From positions 930,001-994,000 of the forward strand of contig NZ_CP159825.1 in the NCBI RefSeq assembly GCF_047729555.1: 64,000 nt of DNA, written 5' to 3'. The notes below the pieces were generated by a model. That model saw only the letters and a program-made list of their open reading frames with translations, ran no database searches and was not told the DNA's origin. The first letter of the stretch is position 1; every line of letters begins with the position of its first letter. The position numbers and the translations under genes are program-made. Of the stretch, positions 62,757 to 64,000 are shown piece by piece. This DNA is from Porticoccus sp905181945. GTDB lineage: Bacteria; Pseudomonadota; Gammaproteobacteria; Pseudomonadales; Porticoccaceae.

Positions 62757-64000
62757 TGACAAAACCAGCTACAATCTCTAAAAAATGTTTAATTCTTTTT
62801 AACGAAGAGCAATTTTGTAGCGATTTATTAAAAAAAGATCATATTCAAGTATTCAAAAATGCTATCAGTCTAACCAATGAAAATCTTGACTTCAGATTTT
62901 ATCAGGGAGAGCAAACCTCAGTATTAATTGCAGAAAAGACCTCCTTTATTGATCTAATTCTTCGACATGCATGGAATAAATTTGACTGGGATGAAAAAAT
63001 ATCGCTTGTAGCAGTAGGTGGCTATGGGCGCGGCGAACTTCACCCTCAATCAGATGTTGATCTGATGCTTTTAATTCGCTCTGGCAAACCAAGCCGTTAC
63101 CGAGAAGACATAGAAGGTTTTCTGGCGTTTCTATGGGATATTCAACTAAAGATCGGTCACAGTGTTCGCTCAATATCGGATTGCATTCAAGCCGCGAAAG
63201 ATGATATCACTATAGCAACCAACCTGATGGAAACGAGAACAATATGCGGTGAAGAAGGGCTTAGGCGGCTCATGGTAAGAAAGACAGGAGCCTCAAGGAT
63301 ATGGCCTCTCAAAATTTGGCCGTCAAATAAATTCTTTCAGGCTAAGCTGCTGGAACAAAATGAGCGTCACGAAAAACATGGCAATACTGAGTACAACCTA
63401 GAGCCGAATATCAAAGAAGCTCCGGGAGGGCTGAGAGATATTCAAATGATCAATTGGGTTGCCAAGCGTCACTTCAATGTTGACTCTTTAGAAGAATTGA
63501 TTGGCGATGATTTTATTACCTCGGAAGAATATCTTCGACTTAAGCGAGATGAGGCTTTTCTTTGGAAAGTGCGTTACTGTTTACACTTAACAGCAGAAAG
63601 GCCAGAAGAGCGCTTGCTATTTGATCATCAACGCAAAATTGCAAAAATTTTTAACTATGAGGATGGTGAAAAACGACTAGGTGTCGAGCAATTTATGCAA
63701 CACTACTACCAAGTAGTGTTATCTATTCGCGAACTAAATGACGTTCTTCTTCAATATCTTGATGAAGTAATTATTCGCAAAGATAGGGCCAAGGAAAACT
63801 ATTTACTAAATGAGCGCTTTATCGTGAGGAATCAACACATTGAAACTACTAGCGATCATGTTTTTGCCAAGCACCCATCAGCACTTCTTGAAATTTTCTG
63901 TCTGCTAGGCGAAAACAAAAATATCCTAGGTATTCGTGCTGCTACAATTCGTGAAATTCGCCAGTATCGCAAATTAATCGATCAGCCATTCCGTAACTCA
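62756..64000 (+). CDS. glnD: bifunctional uridylyltransferase/uridylyl-removing enzyme GlnD, N-terminal part (3' end outside window)
   Basis: The nitrogen sensor that modifies PII proteins. Reading from ATG 62756 (overlapping the map stop, TGATG) gives 415 open codons to the window end. The nucleotidyltransferase motif is VGGYGRGELHPQSDVDLM near residue 85. NLEPNIKEAPGGLRDIQM follows near residue 215, and the helical linker continues to the end. The HD and ACT domains must lie beyond the window (E. coli 890 residues in total). Confidence 0.94.
   Translation, partial: MTKPATISKKCLILFNEEQFCSDLLKKDHIQVFKNAISLTNENLDFRFYQGEQTSVLIAEKTSFIDLILRHAWNKFDWDEKISLVAVGGYGRGELHPQSDVDLMLLIRSGKPSRYREDIEGFLAFLWDIQLKIGHSVRSISDCIQAAKDDITIATNLMETRTICGEEGLRRLMVRKTGASRIWPLKIWPSNKFFQAKLLEQNERHEKHGNTEYNLEPNIKEAPGGLRDIQMINWVAKRHFNVDSLEELIGDDFITSEEYLRLKRDEAFLWKVRYCLHLTAERPEERLLFDHQRKIAKIFNYEDGEKRLGVEQFMQHYYQVVLSIRELNDVLLQYLDEVIIRKDRAKENYLLNERFIVRNQHIETTSDHVFAKHPSALLEIFCLLGENKNILGIRAATIREIRQYRKLIDQPFRNS

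Overview
The window looks like a chromosomal segment of an AT-rich gammaproteobacterium (roughly 40% GC by eye). It is almost entirely housekeeping genes. The gene order and protein sequences are closest to the Pseudomonas/Cellvibrio side of the class: a Pseudomonas-type CysI followed by a DUF934 gene, metH followed by a DUF2970 gene, and the blocks iscRSUA-hscBA-fdx-iscX-ndk-rlmN, pyrG-kdsA-eno-ftsB-ispDF-truD-pcm-nlpD and rpsB-tsf-pyrH-frr-uppS-cdsA-dxr-rseP-bamA-skp-lpxD-fabZ-lpxAB-rnhB-dnaE-accA-tilS. No rRNA, tRNA, insertion sequence, prophage, CRISPR array or toxin/defence cassette was seen.

Layout. (1) 1-4.4 kb: the 3' end of a PD-(D/E)XK nuclease gene overlapping a UvrD/AddA-type helicase-nuclease gene, a likely double-strand-break end-processing pair. 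(2) 4.5-14.5 kb: aroG, nfuA (minus strand), metH with a DUF2970 gene, a newly called 41-codon membrane protein gene on the minus strand, cysI with a DUF934 gene, and a CPA2 antiporter. (3) 14.6-16.4 kb: argS. (4) 16.4-23.8 kb, all minus strand: ndk, rlmN, ispG, hisS, yfgM-like, bamB, der in transcription order. (5) 24.1-30.5 kb: iscX back to iscR, the complete ISC iron-sulfur cluster assembly operon, with a recognisable IscR-type promoter, then trmJ. (6) 30.7-31.5 kb: suhB, the only plus-strand gene between argS and map. (7) 31.5-61.7 kb: one long minus-strand run covering rpsB-tsf, nucleotide, lipid A, isoprenoid, phospholipid and outer-membrane assembly genes, dnaE, pyrG, eno, truD, pcm, a DUF368 lipid-carrier transporter gene and nlpD. 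(8) 62.0-64.0 kb: map and the 5' part of glnD, divergent from rpsB.

Functional links. ispD, ispF, dxr and ispG are four steps of the MEP isoprenoid pathway. uppS and the DUF368 protein make and recycle the undecaprenyl carrier. lpxD, fabZ, lpxA, lpxB and kdsA serve lipid A/Kdo synthesis. bamA, bamB and skp serve outer-membrane protein assembly. The ISC genes and nfuA serve iron-sulfur enzymes, several of which (IspG, RlmN, CysI) are encoded here.

What stands out is mostly regulatory and comparative. There is a perfect 30-bp palindrome upstream of metH. Four perfect tandem 19-bp repeats lie between iscX and ndk. The ndk promoter region is framed by two near-identical 14-mers and a palindrome. 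A 12-bp inverted repeat brackets the aroG leader. A strong rpsB promoter and long leader resemble the S2-autoregulated system. Several genes normally found in these collinear blocks are absent: cysE, pilF plus rodZ, surE and rpoS. I found no convincing new multi-gene system.
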